Notes: generated from the sequence alone by a model not told the origin. 64,000 nt of DNA from Bacteroidales bacterium (GCA_910575545.1 CAJTFH010000005.1:62001-126000), one strand, 5' to 3'. Positions 18,132 to 28,452 are shown, counted from the first letter of the stretch. Numbers and translations: made by a program.

Positions 18132-21100
18132 ATGAAAGAACGATTAATAACGCTTTTGACGGCCGTGGTCTTGACTTCAGGGCTGGCGATGGCGAGAAAA
18201 TACACAGGTACGGTTATCAGTGCCTCTGACAATGAACCGCTGACAGGTGCGTATGTGTCGGTAAAAGGCACATCGGTTGCCGTGGCGGCCGATATCGATG
18301 GTAATTTTACCATCGATGTGCCCGAGAAAGGGAAATTCCTTGTGATTTCCTATGTGGGTATGAAACCACAGGAGCTGCCGATCAGGAGCATCGATCCGTC
18401 GGGCACGACCATTCGTCTTGAAGAGGAAGACAATGCCCTCAATGAAGTTGTTGTGACCGGTATGGGCGCGCGTAAGAAAATCACCGTGACCGGTGCCGTG
18501 ACAAATGTCGACATGAACGACATGAAGCACTACAGCACATCGAACCTTTCAAATGCATTGGCCGGTAACGTGCCGGGTGTGATTGCGATGCAGACCTCGG
18601 GTCAGCCCGGTAAGAACAAATCGGAGTTCTGGATCCGCGGTATCTCCACTTTCGGAGCCGGTGCATCGGCCTATATCCTGGTCGACGGTTTCGAGCGCGA
18701 GAGCATCGACGACCTTAACATCGAGGATATCGAGACGTTCACCGTGCTCAAGGATGCGTCTGCCACTGCCATCTACGGTTCAAAGGGTGCTAACGGCGTT
18801 GTGTTGATTACCACCAAACATGGTAAGGCCGGTAAGGTGAATGTGAGCGCCAAGTTCGAGACATCATATAATGCCCGCACAAAGACTCCGGAGTTTGTTG
18901 ACGGTCTGACATATGCGTCGCTCCTTAACGAGGCATACATCACCCGCAGCAAGGGAATGTATTACAATCCCACCGAGCTTGAACTCTTCCGCAACGGTCT
19001 TGATCCGGATTTGTATCCTAACGTTGACTGGAAAGACCTGATTCTGAAAGACGGTGCTATGAGCTACCGTGCCAACGCCAATATCAGCGGTGGCGGAAGC
19101 ACTGCCCGTTATTATGCGTCAATCTCATATGTGAATGATGAGGGTATGTATAAGACCGACAAGACTCTGCGCGACAAATACAACACCAACGCGAACTACA
19201 GCCGCTGGAACTACCGCCTGAATCTTGACATCGACCTGACCCCGACCACATTGCTCCGTCTTGGAACATCAGGCGACCTGTCGATGCGTAACTCTCCCGG
19301 TATGGGCGACACCGACACATGGAACTCGCTGTTCGGCTACAATGCCATCCTCACACCGGTGATGTATAGCAACGGCTATGTGCCGATGATCAACATGGGG
19401 CGTGACAACCTGCGCACCAACCCGTGGGTAATGACCACTCAGACCGGTTACAAGCAGGAGTGGAACAACAACCTGCAGAACAACGTGTCGCTGGAGCAGG
19501 ATCTCCGTTTTGTGACACAAGGGCTGAAGTTTACCGGACGTTTCGGCTATGACACTTATAACTACAACTATATCAACCATATCCAGGAGCCTGACCGCTG
19601 GTATGCCAACGGCCGCGACAAGGAGACTGGTGAGATTATCTTCGATAAAATCAAGGATAAGGTCGATATGTACCAGGCTTCGGGCAACGAGGGTTCGCGC
19701 CGTATTTTCGCCGACCTGTTGCTGAGCTATAACCGCGATTTCGGGAAAAACAATGTAGGTGCCAACTTGAAGTTTACCTATGACAACGACATCAAGACCC
19801 AGAATATCGGCGATGACATCAAGAATAGTGTGGCCCGTCAGAACATGGCGCTTGCCGGTCAGGTGCTCTATAACTGGGACTACCGCTACTTCGTGGATTT
19901 CAACTTCGGTTACAACGGATCGGAGAACTTCGCCGACGGCCACCGCTTCGGTTTCTTCCCTGCGGCTTCGGCAGCATGGAACATACAGCGTGAGAAATTC
20001 ATGCAGAATCTGACATGGCTCGATATGTTCAAAATCCGCTACTCTTACGGTAAAGTAGGTAACGACCGGCTTATGGACGGAAACAACCAGATTCGTTTCC
20101 CATATCTGTATACTATCGATTATGTGACTCATAAGGTTGACGACAAGGATGAAAAAAAGCCTGTCTATAATTTCGGTAATCTCGGCACTCCAACGCGTCC
20201 GGACTACCAGCATGGTGTGCACTACACGGCTCTTGCGTCGAAGAATGTGACATGGGAGGAATCAACTAAGCAAGACGTTGGTATTGACTTGGCAATGTTC
20301 CATAATACCTTCTCTCTGACTGTCGACTATTTCCACGAAAAACGTACGGGTATTTATATGAGGCGTAATTTCCTGCCGGGTATCCTCGGTCTGGAGCAGT
20401 CGCCTTGGGCTAACGTAGGTTCGGTTAAATCAGAAGGTTTCGACGGCCATTTCCGTTATGAAAACCGTTTCGGCGATGTTGTGCTGACTGTGCGTGGTAA
20501 CATGACCTACAGCAAGAACACGATTCTTGACTATGACGTTGAAAACAACGTTTATCCCTATCAGTTTCAGACCGGTCACCGTGTGAACCAGCTACGAGGT
20601 CTTGTTGCCGAGGGGCTGTTTGCCGACTATGATGATATCCGTAATTCGCCCAAACAGATGTTCGGCGATGTGCAGCCGGGTGATATCAAGTATAAGGATG
20701 TCAACGGTGACGGTGTTGTTGACGACGGCGACGTTGTTGCCATCGGTGCCACCACCACCCCTAACCTTATCTATGGTATCGGTGCGTCGGTTAACTGGAG
20801 AGGCTTCGACTTCAACGTGCATTTCCAGGGAGCGGGTAAGTCGAGTGTGCTGCTCGGTGGAAAAACCGTCTGGGCGTTCAGCCAGGACCGCTACGGACAG
20901 ATTCTGTCGGATATGGTTGAAGACCGCTGGGTCGACAAGGAGACTGCCGCCACTCTCGGCATCCCCGCAAATGAGAACCCCAATGCCGCTTATCCGCGCC
21001 TGGTGCTCTGTGAAAACGGCGCGTCGCACAATAACTACCGCCCGTCGTCATACTGGATGCGCGACATCAGCTACGTGCGTCTGAAGAACCTCGAAGTGGG

Positions 21101-21284
21101 CTACAGTCTGCCTAAAGACCTTGTGAGCCGCATACATTTTGAGAATGTGCGTTTCTTCCTCCAGGGTGCCAACCTGCTCACTTTCTCGGATTTCAAACTC
21201 TGGGATCCTGAAATGGGAAGCGATAATGGCGAAAAATATCCTCTCACGAAATCAATCACTGTAGGATTGCAAGTCAACCTTTAA
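18132..21284 (+). CDS. susC: SusC-type TonB-dependent outer-membrane glycan importer
   Basis: 1050 residues, full length. Signal peptide (about 1-21), then a carboxypeptidase-regulatory-like beta-sandwich (about 24-105, GTVISASDNEPLTGAYVSVKG), a plug domain (about 110-230, ALAGNVPGVIAMQTSGQPG and ATAIYGSKGANGVVLITTKHG) and a 22-strand-type barrel ending in VGLQVNL. It imports oligosaccharides released at the surface, powered by TonB. The susD-like gene follows at 19 bp. The symbol names the family; it is not a claim of starch specificity, and the neighbouring GH76/GH92 genes point to alpha-mannan. Confidence 0.95.
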   Translation: MKERLITLLTAVVLTSGLAMARKYTGTVISASDNEPLTGAYVSVKGTSVAVAADIDGNFTIDVPEKGKFLVISYVGMKPQELPIRSIDPSGTTIRLEEEDNALNEVVVTGMGARKKITVTGAVTNVDMNDMKHYSTSNLSNALAGNVPGVIAMQTSGQPGKNKSEFWIRGISTFGAGASAYILVDGFERESIDDLNIEDIETFTVLKDASATAIYGSKGANGVVLITTKHGKAGKVNVSAKFETSYNARTKTPEFVDGLTYASLLNEAYITRSKGMYYNPTELELFRNGLDPDLYPNVDWKDLILKDGAMSYRANANISGGGSTARYYASISYVNDEGMYKTDKTLRDKYNTNANYSRWNYRLNLDIDLTPTTLLRLGTSGDLSMRNSPGMGDTDTWNSLFGYNAILTPVMYSNGYVPMINMGRDNLRTNPWVMTTQTGYKQEWNNNLQNNVSLEQDLRFVTQGLKFTGRFGYDTYNYNYINHIQEPDRWYANGRDKETGEIIFDKIKDKVDMYQASGNEGSRRIFADLLLSYNRDFGKNNVGANLKFTYDNDIKTQNIGDDIKNSVARQNMALAGQVLYNWDYRYFVDFNFGYNGSENFADGHRFGFFPAASAAWNIQREKFMQNLTWLDMFKIRYSYGKVGNDRLMDGNNQIRFPYLYTIDYVTHKVDDKDEKKPVYNFGNLGTPTRPDYQHGVHYTALASKNVTWEESTKQDVGIDLAMFHNTFSLTVDYFHEKRTGIYMRRNFLPGILGLEQSPWANVGSVKSEGFDGHFRYENRFGDVVLTVRGNMTYSKNTILDYDVENNVYPYQFQTGHRVNQLRGLVAEGLFADYDDIRNSPKQMFGDVQPGDIKYKDVNGDGVVDDGDVVAIGATTTPNLIYGIGASVNWRGFDFNVHFQGAGKSSVLLGGKTVWAFSQDRYGQILSDMVEDRWVDKETAATLGIPANENPNAAYPRLVLCENGASHNNYRPSSYWMRDISYVRLKNLEVGYSLPKDLVSRIHFENVRFFLQGANLLTFSDFKLWDPEMGSDNGEKYPLTKSITVGLQVNL

Positions 21285-21303
21285 CTTTAACAAGTAGACT
21301 ATC

Positions 21304-23478
21304 ATGAAAAAATATATAGCAATGTCAATGTTGGCACTCCTTTCAAGTGCGTCGGCTCTGCTGACCTCGTGTGAGGATACTCTCTCTGCCGACAAATATT
21401 TTGACGACCGGCGCACAATCGAGTCGGTATTCACAGATATCAACCAGACAAATGGCTGGCTTTCCCAGGCATTCTCATATCTGAAGACCGACCTTGCCGA
21501 TGTCATAACTAAAGAGCAGGGCGGCGTAGGTTTGCACTGTTTCGCCGATGACATGTATTTCGGCGACCGCGATATCGCCTACGATAACAAGTGGAGCACG
21601 GTCGATGCCTATACTTCGTTCAAACAGGGTGACTATGATGAGAATTTTGGCTCTAACGCCTGGACAAGCGCCTACCGTGGCATTTACCAGGCATCGGTGT
21701 TCATCCATAATATCGACCGTAACTATAAGCTGACCGAGGAGGAACGCCTCGACATGAAGGGGCAGGCCCGTTTCGTGCGTGCATACTATTACTGGCTGCT
21801 TCTCCGCAGATATGGCCCAGTGCCCATTTTGCCTGATGAAGGTGCGGATTACACACTCGATTACAGGGAACTCTCTATTCCCCGAAGCACATATGAGGAG
21901 TGCGCCGAATTCATCGGTTCCGAGATGGTGCAGGCTTGCAAAGAGTTGCAGAACTGGAGCCGCCACATAGGCAATACAAGCGCAGAGAACATTATCCGCC
22001 CCACACGCGGTGCTGCCCTTGCCACACGTGCTCTTGCATATATCTATGCTGCCAGCCCCTTGGCCAACGGCCAGCTTGCCAATGGTAGCCACCCCGGCGG
22101 AGTGTCAGACGGTTTTGCCAAATCATTTGTCAACAAAGACGGCAAACCGCTTCTGAGCCTGAACTACGACGAGAAGAAATGGGCGCGTGCCGCTGCAGCG
22201 TGCCGCGACGTCATTGAATGCCCCGCGCAATATGAACTGTTCCATGTTGGTGTGAACACTGTTGATAATAAGACTACAGGTTATCCCAAGACCATAACTC
22301 CGTTTAAAGACAACGATTTTTCTGAAAAACCCTGGCCGGAAGGCTATGCGGATATCGACCCGTATCTCTCTTACCGTGATTTCTTCAACGGAGTTGCAGA
22401 CCTGAGCAATCCGGAGATTATCTTCAGCCGTGGATATAATGTAGGTAATGACCCTCACACGAGTCTCGACGCTTTTGTAACACACCAGATGCCTAATTCG
22501 CTCAACGGGTTCAACTGCCATGGGCTTACGCAGAAGATGGTAGATGCTTATTATATGAAAGATGGCAGTGACGTGTCGGGCAAAGACAGTGAGAGCAACG
22601 GTGGTGACGGTTCGGAACGCCACAAAGGGTGGACAACCAACGCACGCGGTGAATACCCCTACACTAAATATCCTCCTTTGGGTCAGGGCGTATCGATGCA
22701 GTATGCCGACCGCGAACCACGCTTCTATGCCTGTGTGGCTTTCAACGGTTCATACTGGTGGAATGCCGACCCCGACAAGAGCACGCATTACATGCAGGTT
22801 TATTATTGGCGCGGCACAACCACATCCGGCTCAGGCGATAACAAAGAGGTCCAGAACAACGGTTATACCAACAGCGCATATTATCTGCGCACCGGTATCG
22901 GCTGCAAAAAATGGGTTCATCCGAGCGACTGGCGCAAACTGCGCGACGGTAGAGATTACGACAATATCCGTCGGAAATGGGAGCCCGCCATCCGCTATGC
23001 AGACATTCTGCTGCTTTATGCTGAAGCCCTCAATGAGCTGACAGGTAACTATTCAATTCCTTCCTGGAACGGTTCGGAAACTTATTCCATAGGGCGTAAC
23101 ATCAGCGAAATACAGCGGGGAATCCGCCCGGTACGTATTCGTGCAGGTGTGCCCGACTATTCACAAGCTGAATATAACGACCAGTCAGTGCTTCGCGCCA
23201 AAATCAAACGTGAGCGTATGATTGAGCTTCTCGGCGAAGGCAAACGCTATTATGACTTGCGCCGCTGGATGGACGCCCCCATCGAAGAGTCGAAGCCTGT
23301 TTATGGTTGCAATGTGCTTATGACGGCAAACCAGCAGGATGAGTTCCAGAAGGTTGTTCCTATCTACAACCTGCCTACGGTGTTCTCAGACAAGATGTAT
23401 TTCTGGCCGATTTCGACCGAAGAACTCAAGCGTAACAGAAATCTCGTGCAGAATCCGGGATGGAAATATTTCGATTAA
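21304..23478 (+). CDS. susD: SusD/RagB-type surface glycan-binding lipoprotein
   Basis: 724 residues, somewhat longer than the usual 500-650. Lipoprotein signal with Cys23 (ALLTSC-EDTL). The TPR-containing N-terminal region is visible (RFVRAYYYWLLLRRYGPVPI), as is the C-terminal SusD domain (IKRERMIELLGEGKRYYDLRRW), and the protein ends with the common NLVQNPGW motif. It caps the SusC barrel and captures glycan. It lies 19 bp after the susC-like gene and 32 bp before the binding-lipoprotein gene, so all belong to one transcript. The insert rich in Gly, Ser and Asn around residues 405-520 probably accounts for the extra length. Confidence 0.95.
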   Translation: MKKYIAMSMLALLSSASALLTSCEDTLSADKYFDDRRTIESVFTDINQTNGWLSQAFSYLKTDLADVITKEQGGVGLHCFADDMYFGDRDIAYDNKWSTVDAYTSFKQGDYDENFGSNAWTSAYRGIYQASVFIHNIDRNYKLTEEERLDMKGQARFVRAYYYWLLLRRYGPVPILPDEGADYTLDYRELSIPRSTYEECAEFIGSEMVQACKELQNWSRHIGNTSAENIIRPTRGAALATRALAYIYAASPLANGQLANGSHPGGVSDGFAKSFVNKDGKPLLSLNYDEKKWARAAAACRDVIECPAQYELFHVGVNTVDNKTTGYPKTITPFKDNDFSEKPWPEGYADIDPYLSYRDFFNGVADLSNPEIIFSRGYNVGNDPHTSLDAFVTHQMPNSLNGFNCHGLTQKMVDAYYMKDGSDVSGKDSESNGGDGSERHKGWTTNARGEYPYTKYPPLGQGVSMQYADREPRFYACVAFNGSYWWNADPDKSTHYMQVYYWRGTTTSGSGDNKEVQNNGYTNSAYYLRTGIGCKKWVHPSDWRKLRDGRDYDNIRRKWEPAIRYADILLLYAEALNELTGNYSIPSWNGSETYSIGRNISEIQRGIRPVRIRAGVPDYSQAEYNDQSVLRAKIKRERMIELLGEGKRYYDLRRWMDAPIEESKPVYGCNVLMTANQQDEFQKVVPIYNLPTVFSDKMYFWPISTEELKRNRNLVQNPGWKYFD

Positions 23479-23510
23479 TTCCTAACCTACTCTAAATACC
23501 ATTACAGATT

Positions 23511-24563
23511 ATGTTCAAGACAAAAAAGATATTCTCTTTCTGCATGTTGGCGGCGGTCACAATGACACTGGCAACATCATGCAACAATGACTGGGAGGAA
23601 GAGCAATACGAACACTATATCAGCTTCAAGGCTCCTTTGGACACGAAGGGGAGCAGTGTCGGTGTGACCACGGTCTATGTGCCGTTCACCCGCTATAACG
23701 ACCAAGGAGAACCCCTCTATGGCTCTGAGGGTGAATCGCACTACCAGCTTCCGGTGATAGTGAGCGGTTCGACCTCGAACCCTGATAACCTGACGGTCAA
23801 TATCGCCCATTCCGACACACTGCCCATCCTGAATATGGAGCGTTTCAGCACCCGTGAGGCTCTATGGTATGTGGATATGTGGGATTATGCCGATGTGCCT
23901 ACGACTATCAATATTTCTGAGGGGCAGGATGTGGCGTTGCTAAACATCAGGCTGCATCTTAGCGGCATCGACCTGTCTGACCGTTATCTGCTGCCGATTA
24001 CGGTTGCTGACGGGGCAGGTTACAAACGTAACCCCCGCAAGAACTATGCCACGGCTATGCTCAGGATTCTTCCGTATACTGATTATTCTGGCGTTTACCA
24101 GGCTGGTAACCTGAGGTTCTATATCGTTTCGGGTGGAATTACCGATCCGGAGCCGGGCGCTATGGAAACTGTGCAGACGTATACAGTTGACCAGAACACG
24201 GTGTTCTTCTATGCCGGCTCGTTTAACGAAAGCAGTCTGCTGCGCAAAAACTTTAAAGTCTATGCCCGTTTCGAGCCGACTTCTGCCGATGGCATGAGAG
24301 GCAAGGTCAAACTTTATTGCGAAAACGAGAAGATGAACTTCGTTGAGAACAAAGAGGCGACCTACACGATTCTGGAACAGGATGATGAGGTGCAGAGCTA
24401 TATAATGAGGCGGACGGTCATTATAAATGACATAGATTATACGTTTACCGATTATCTGACCTCTCTCGGCTCAGAAGTCAACTACAACGTGAGAGGTTCT
24501 ATGACTATGGAACGCAAGCTCAATACCCAGATGCCTGAAGAAGACCAGATTATCTTTGAGTAA
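23511..24563 (+). CDS. Surface lipoprotein, SusE-position glycan-binding protein
   Basis: 350 residues. Lipoprotein signal with Cys24 followed by NNDWEEEQYE. The first half matches the DUF1735-like Ig domain found in SusE-position proteins (STREALWYVDMWDYADVPT, ISEGQDVALLNIRLHLSGIDLSDRYLLPITV), and the second half resembles the DUF4361-type domain that follows it (YSGVYQAGNLRFYIVSGG). Such proteins sit on the surface beside SusCD and bind the target polysaccharide. It is the last SusCD-linked gene before the GH76 gene, which follows after 81 bp with a hairpin in between. Confidence 0.75.
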   Translation: MFKTKKIFSFCMLAAVTMTLATSCNNDWEEEQYEHYISFKAPLDTKGSSVGVTTVYVPFTRYNDQGEPLYGSEGESHYQLPVIVSGSTSNPDNLTVNIAHSDTLPILNMERFSTREALWYVDMWDYADVPTTINISEGQDVALLNIRLHLSGIDLSDRYLLPITVADGAGYKRNPRKNYATAMLRILPYTDYSGVYQAGNLRFYIVSGGITDPEPGAMETVQTYTVDQNTVFFYAGSFNESSLLRKNFKVYARFEPTSADGMRGKVKLYCENEKMNFVENKEATYTILEQDDEVQSYIMRRTVIINDIDYTFTDYLTSLGSEVNYNVRGSMTMERKLNTQMPEEDQIIFE

Positions 24564-24584
24564 ACGTTGATTGTCAATATTTGT

Positions 24585-24626
24585 GGAGTGCATCCGGACT
24601 CTGTGAACGGGGTAAGGGTGCACTCC
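24585..24626 (+). terminator. Stem-loop between the binding lipoprotein and GH76 genes
   Basis: GGAGTGCA (24585-24592) pairs perfectly with TGCACTCC (24619-24626), followed by CTATTTTAAAATAG. It could lower read-through into the GH76 gene. Confidence 0.5.
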
Positions 24627-24644
24627 CTATTTTAAAATAGCATT

Positions 24645-26204
24645 ATGATGAAAAAAATACTTCTGGCGACCGTTGTGGCTGCCGGCATGGCAAACGGAGC
24701 GTTTGGAGCCGATGTTGCCGATGCCGACCTGGCAGTGCGGAATATCAACAGGGCGATGGATCTTATCGATGCCTGTTGGGAGAAGACGATGAAGGGGGGC
24801 GACGACAACCTGTATATGGCAGATACCTACAACACTGTCAGCGGCACTGCGGGCGGCCCTTCCGATATATGGCCGTTGACGGCGGCTGTTGAGGCTCATT
24901 GCTCGCTGCTTGAGGCGCTTGAGATGGTTAAGGAGGTGGATGCGGTGCTGTATGATCGCACGTGGGACTATTACAGCGGACGCCTGGCGGTGCTGATTGA
25001 TAACCTTGAGTATTACCGGGGGACTTACCGGCTGCCGTCGTATGCTACAAGCAAGCAATGGAGCCCGTATGCAGTGCCACGCTCAAACACACGCGGAGGG
25101 GCGAATGTGAGCGGAATATTGAATGTCTATGACGACCAGATGTGGCTCTCCCGCGAGCTCATACGCGCCTGGCGCATGACAGGTAAGGATGAGTATCTCG
25201 ACCTTGCCACGTATCTTGCCGACTATGTGATAGACGGCTGGGACTGCTGGCGCGACAGCGACGGAAATGAATATGGCGGCATAACATGGGGGCCGGGCTA
25301 TAACTCAAAGCACGCGTGCAGCAATGCGCCTATAATCCAGCCTCTTGTATGGCTTTATGATATTTATAAGGACACCGGAGAGGAGACCGAATATTATTTC
25401 AGGGATGAGAACAACAGTGTCAGGCATGAAACGCGTCTGCGCTCGGAGCTTTATCTGGAATTTGCCCGTAAGGTGTATGATTGGCAGAAGAAGCATCTTT
25501 ACAGTTCTGGAGTGTATTGGGATATGATGGGTGCCGACGGGAAGATCCTTGTGTCGCGCGGCTACCGCCAGCATGTTGACTGCGGTGCTCCCGGAGGCAA
25601 CTACTACAGCTATAACACGGGTACGATGATTTCCGGTGGTGCTGAGCTTTTCCGCGTGACGGGCGAGGAGCGTTTCAAGACCGATCTGAGCGCATCCTCA
25701 AAAAGGTCGCTGAATGTGTTTGCCCGTTATGTGCGCGATATGGGTGTGTATGATTTCAAGACAGATGCCACTGCCACGGAGGGTTTCAACACATGGTTTA
25801 ACGATGTGCTGATGCGCTCATTTGTCGATGCCGAGCCATATTGCGACAACACATCGGCAAAGAATGGCCTGAAGGGATTCCAGACCACATTGGATTATGC
25901 CTATGAAAACCATAACCGTGGCAACATGTTGCCTATCCGCCTGATTGACGGTTGGGGGTCTGACATAAAAACCAAGCCTTTCCATCAGTTTGCCTTCGCT
26001 TCGGAATACGCGATGCTGGCAGTTAGGTTGCTCAGAAACCTTCAGAGCGGCGGAATCGCCGGTGTGGAGGCCGACGTTGACGCTGTAGCTGATGACGCGG
26101 TCTACACGCTCGACGGCATCCGTTTGGGGCGCCTTGCTGATGTTGAGCCGGGCTTGAGCGGGCTTTATATCGTTGGCGGTGAAAAACGGCTTTTCGGAAA
26201 GTGA
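24645..26204 (+). CDS. GH76 endo-alpha-1,6-mannanase with C-terminal sorting-like tail
   Basis: 519 residues. Signal peptide about 1-21. The (alpha/alpha)6 fold of GH76 is indicated by VYDDQMWLSREL, whose adjacent Asp163-Asp164 match the catalytic Asp pair of the family, and by YSYNTGTMISGGAELF, equivalent to the family's YNQGT segment. GH76 enzymes cut the alpha-1,6-mannan backbone of yeast mannan. After the catalytic domain (ends about residue 475) comes a short tail (VYTLDGIRL ... GLSGLYIVGG). It closes the plus-strand operon. A second GH76, without such a tail, is at 33681-35009, so the two may work in different compartments. Confidence 0.85.
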   Translation: MMKKILLATVVAAGMANGAFGADVADADLAVRNINRAMDLIDACWEKTMKGGDDNLYMADTYNTVSGTAGGPSDIWPLTAAVEAHCSLLEALEMVKEVDAVLYDRTWDYYSGRLAVLIDNLEYYRGTYRLPSYATSKQWSPYAVPRSNTRGGANVSGILNVYDDQMWLSRELIRAWRMTGKDEYLDLATYLADYVIDGWDCWRDSDGNEYGGITWGPGYNSKHACSNAPIIQPLVWLYDIYKDTGEETEYYFRDENNSVRHETRLRSELYLEFARKVYDWQKKHLYSSGVYWDMMGADGKILVSRGYRQHVDCGAPGGNYYSYNTGTMISGGAELFRVTGEERFKTDLSASSKRSLNVFARYVRDMGVYDFKTDATATEGFNTWFNDVLMRSFVDAEPYCDNTSAKNGLKGFQTTLDYAYENHNRGNMLPIRLIDGWGSDIKTKPFHQFAFASEYAMLAVRLLRNLQSGGIAGVEADVDAVADDAVYTLDGIRLGRLADVEPGLSGLYIVGGEKRLFGK

Positions 26205-26244
26205 TGATGCGATAGTGTTTATAGAGTGTTGCAGAACTCCAGAT

Positions 26245-26325
26245 TGTAGGGATGCACGCTCGTGCATCCGAATTACTGCATCTGATTGCAGATGTTTATC
26301 GGATACACGAGCGTGCATCTCTACA
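26245..26325. repeat. REP-like inverted repeat between convergent genes
   Basis: 26245-26270 and 26300-26325 are inverted copies, 26 bases each with two mismatches (core GTAGGGATGCACGCTCGTG). The spacer holds a nested CATCTG/CAGATG hairpin. It lies between the ends of the plus-strand GH76 gene and the minus-strand phosphatase gene and may also act as a bidirectional terminator. The GTAGGG start is shared with the repeat at 35109. Confidence 0.75.
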
Positions 26326-26371
26326 TTTTAGTTATACGCGGCGTGCTTTGAAAGTCCGTGTATTTAGGGTA

Positions 26372-27457
26372 TTATTGGTTGAGGGGAGGGATTACGATGT
26401 CGAAGCGGTCGCAGGGGGCGGTGCGGTGGGCAAGGTGGCGTGTTGTCGGGGAGATGCCGAAGAGGGGGGAGTAGGTTTTGACTTTGATTCTGCGTCCGTC
26501 GGGCATGAATTCGAGAATTCGGAGCCATCCGTCGCCACCGTTGCCTTCCCAGCCTCCGCCGAGCACCTGCACGTTGAACATCATCTGGTGGACGTCGCGG
26601 CCTGAGGTGTTTTTGTCGACGCGGTATGCAACAGAGTCTTCAAAATCTCCGGGAGTGCCTGTGTGTCCGCAGATGGCGAGCACGATGTTTGAGGATGGCT
26701 CGATCAGTTTATCCCACACCTGTTGCCCCCAGTTGCTTGGTGAGATTGCGTAGCCTTCGTTGTCGGTGCGTGAGGCTGTGCGCTCGTTGAGCAGCGAGTG
26801 GGTGATATATACAACACGGTGATTGCGGAATCGGTCGCTTGAAATCAGGTCGGCGGTCCAGCGGAGCACTTCGTCGCGCGGGGCGAATTCGTTGCATACC
26901 ACGAGGATGTTTCCCCATGCCGGGTCGTGGAATTCGAAAGCAGCGTTTTCGAGTGATTCCGCACCGTTGCGGTTGGGGAATGCGGCCACGGCGCAGTCAT
27001 ACCATTTCTTGTTGCGCTCTATGGGGAAATATTCTGGGAAACGGGTGTTTCCGTTTTCTGCATGGCGGTAGCCGTATTCGTGGTTTCCGGGGGAGATGAT
27101 GTAGGGCACAACGTTGTCGAGGCGCGAGAACGACCGCGATGCCGATTCCCACATTTCGCGCGAGGTCTGGTTGAGCATGTTGCGGTTGCGGATTATGTTG
27201 TCGTTCTGCTCAACGATGTCGCCTGTGCAGAGCACGGCCTTGATGTTCAGGTTGTCGATATTGTCGGCGATCCATGCGGTCTGCAACTCGAAAAGGGGTT
27301 GGTTAATGTCGTATTTCGTGTAGCCCTGCGGGTCGCCGAGCAGAATCATCGAAAACGAATCGGGGTTGTCAAGATGTTGTTGGTCGGCGCGGTGTTGGGC
27401 CGACATCATTGCTGAGGAGGCCAGCAGAAGGGTGGTGATAATCGATGTTTTCATCAT
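26372..27457 (-). CDS. Secreted calcineurin-like metallophosphoesterase
   Basis: 361 residues with a signal peptide (about 1-21, ending MMSAQ). The metal-binding motifs of the superfamily are in order: LLGDPQGY (Asp42), CTGDIVEQND (Asp80), SPGNHEYG (Asn125, His126), YITHSLLN and AICGHTGTPG. It should hydrolyse phosphomonoesters or diesters in the periplasm or outside. It is the last gene of a minus-strand operon and overlaps the GH43 gene before it by four bases (ATGA). Next to GH92 and GH76 genes, removal of phosphate from mannose phosphate is a reasonable inference. Confidence 0.85.
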   Translation of the reverse strand: MMKTSIITTLLLASSAMMSAQHRADQQHLDNPDSFSMILLGDPQGYTKYDINQPLFELQTAWIADNIDNLNIKAVLCTGDIVEQNDNIIRNRNMLNQTSREMWESASRSFSRLDNVVPYIISPGNHEYGYRHAENGNTRFPEYFPIERNKKWYDCAVAAFPNRNGAESLENAAFEFHDPAWGNILVVCNEFAPRDEVLRWTADLISSDRFRNHRVVYITHSLLNERTASRTDNEGYAISPSNWGQQVWDKLIEPSSNIVLAICGHTGTPGDFEDSVAYRVDKNTSGRDVHQMMFNVQVLGGGWEGNGGDGWLRILEFMPDGRRIKVKTYSPLFGISPTTRHLAHRTAPCDRFDIVIPPLNQ

Positions 27458-28452
27458 TTGGTCTGTTGTGCTATGGAGTCGGCGGGTTTGGATAGCAGCC
27501 GTGGTGAGGGGCCTTCCATTGTCATTTTCACAGGGTTGATAAGCCCGTTCTCATCGAAAGTCATGCGGTCGATGCATGTCACCCGGAAGTCGCGGGCCGT
27601 TTCTCCGGCAGGGCGGCGGTGGTAGACAATGTAGTATTCCTCAGTGCCTGGAATATGCATCACCGAATGGTGTCCGGCCCCGGTGGCTATGTCAGGGTCT
27701 TGTTGCAGAATCTTTGCCTGGCGGTTAAACGGCCCGAGGGGGGAGTCGGATATGGCATAGGCCACGGAATAGTCCGGGCCGCCCCATCCGCCTTCGCTCC
27801 ACATGAAGTAGTATTTTCCGCCACGTTTGAACATGAACGGCCCTTCCACATAGTTTTCGGGAGTGACCTCTTTGTAGATTTCCCCGTCGGGGAAGGGGAC
27901 GAGCGATGTGAAGTCATCGTTGAGGCGGACGATGTTGCAATGCCCCCATCCGCCGTAATACATGTAGTATGAACCGTCATCGTCGAGGAATACATATTGG
28001 TCGATGGGCTGTGCGCCGTTTACGATGTCGTTGATTAGCGGCCGGCCAATCAGGTCGCGGTAGGGGCCTTCAGGTTTGTCGCTGACAGCGACTCCGATGC
28101 CTCCTATCTCACCTTCATGCACATCATTAGCGCCGAAGAACAGATAGTATTTGCTGTCTTTGCGCAGCACTGCGGGCGCCCACATGCATTTGTGCGCCCA
28201 TTTGACTTCGGCGGTGTCGATAACGGCATGGTGGCGCGTCCACTCCACCATATCGGGCGATGAGAAGCAGTCGATGAAGGTCTGCCGCTCGTATTCATCG
28301 CTCCAAGTGGGGAAAATCCAGTATTGGTTGTCATAGATAATCCCCTCGGGGTCGGCATACCATCCTTCAAAAACCGGATTCGCCCCCATGGCAACCGCCG
28401 GCATCAGTGCGGCGGCTGCCATGGTGGCTATCAGTAGGGAACAGCGTTTCAT
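27454..28452 (-). CDS. GH43-family glycoside hydrolase
   Basis: 332 residues with a signal peptide (about 1-23). The three catalytic acids of GH43 are visible: Asp34 in WYADPEGI, Asp151 in PIDQYVF and Glu203 in YVEGPFMF. The blade sequence WAPAVLRKDSKYYLFFGAND is typical. Known activities include alpha-L-arabinofuranosidase and beta-xylosidase; the sequence alone does not decide, and the mannan context leaves room for another sugar. It overlaps the GH92 gene upstream by four bases and the phosphatase gene downstream by four bases, so the three are translationally coupled. Confidence 0.85.
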   Translation of the reverse strand: MKRCSLLIATMAAAALMPAVAMGANPVFEGWYADPEGIIYDNQYWIFPTWSDEYERQTFIDCFSSPDMVEWTRHHAVIDTAEVKWAHKCMWAPAVLRKDSKYYLFFGANDVHEGEIGGIGVAVSDKPEGPYRDLIGRPLINDIVNGAQPIDQYVFLDDDGSYYMYYGGWGHCNIVRLNDDFTSLVPFPDGEIYKEVTPENYVEGPFMFKRGGKYYFMWSEGGWGGPDYSVAYAISDSPLGPFNRQAKILQQDPDIATGAGHHSVMHIPGTEEYYIVYHRRPAGETARDFRVTCIDRMTFDENGLINPVKMTMEGPSPRLLSKPADSIAQQTK

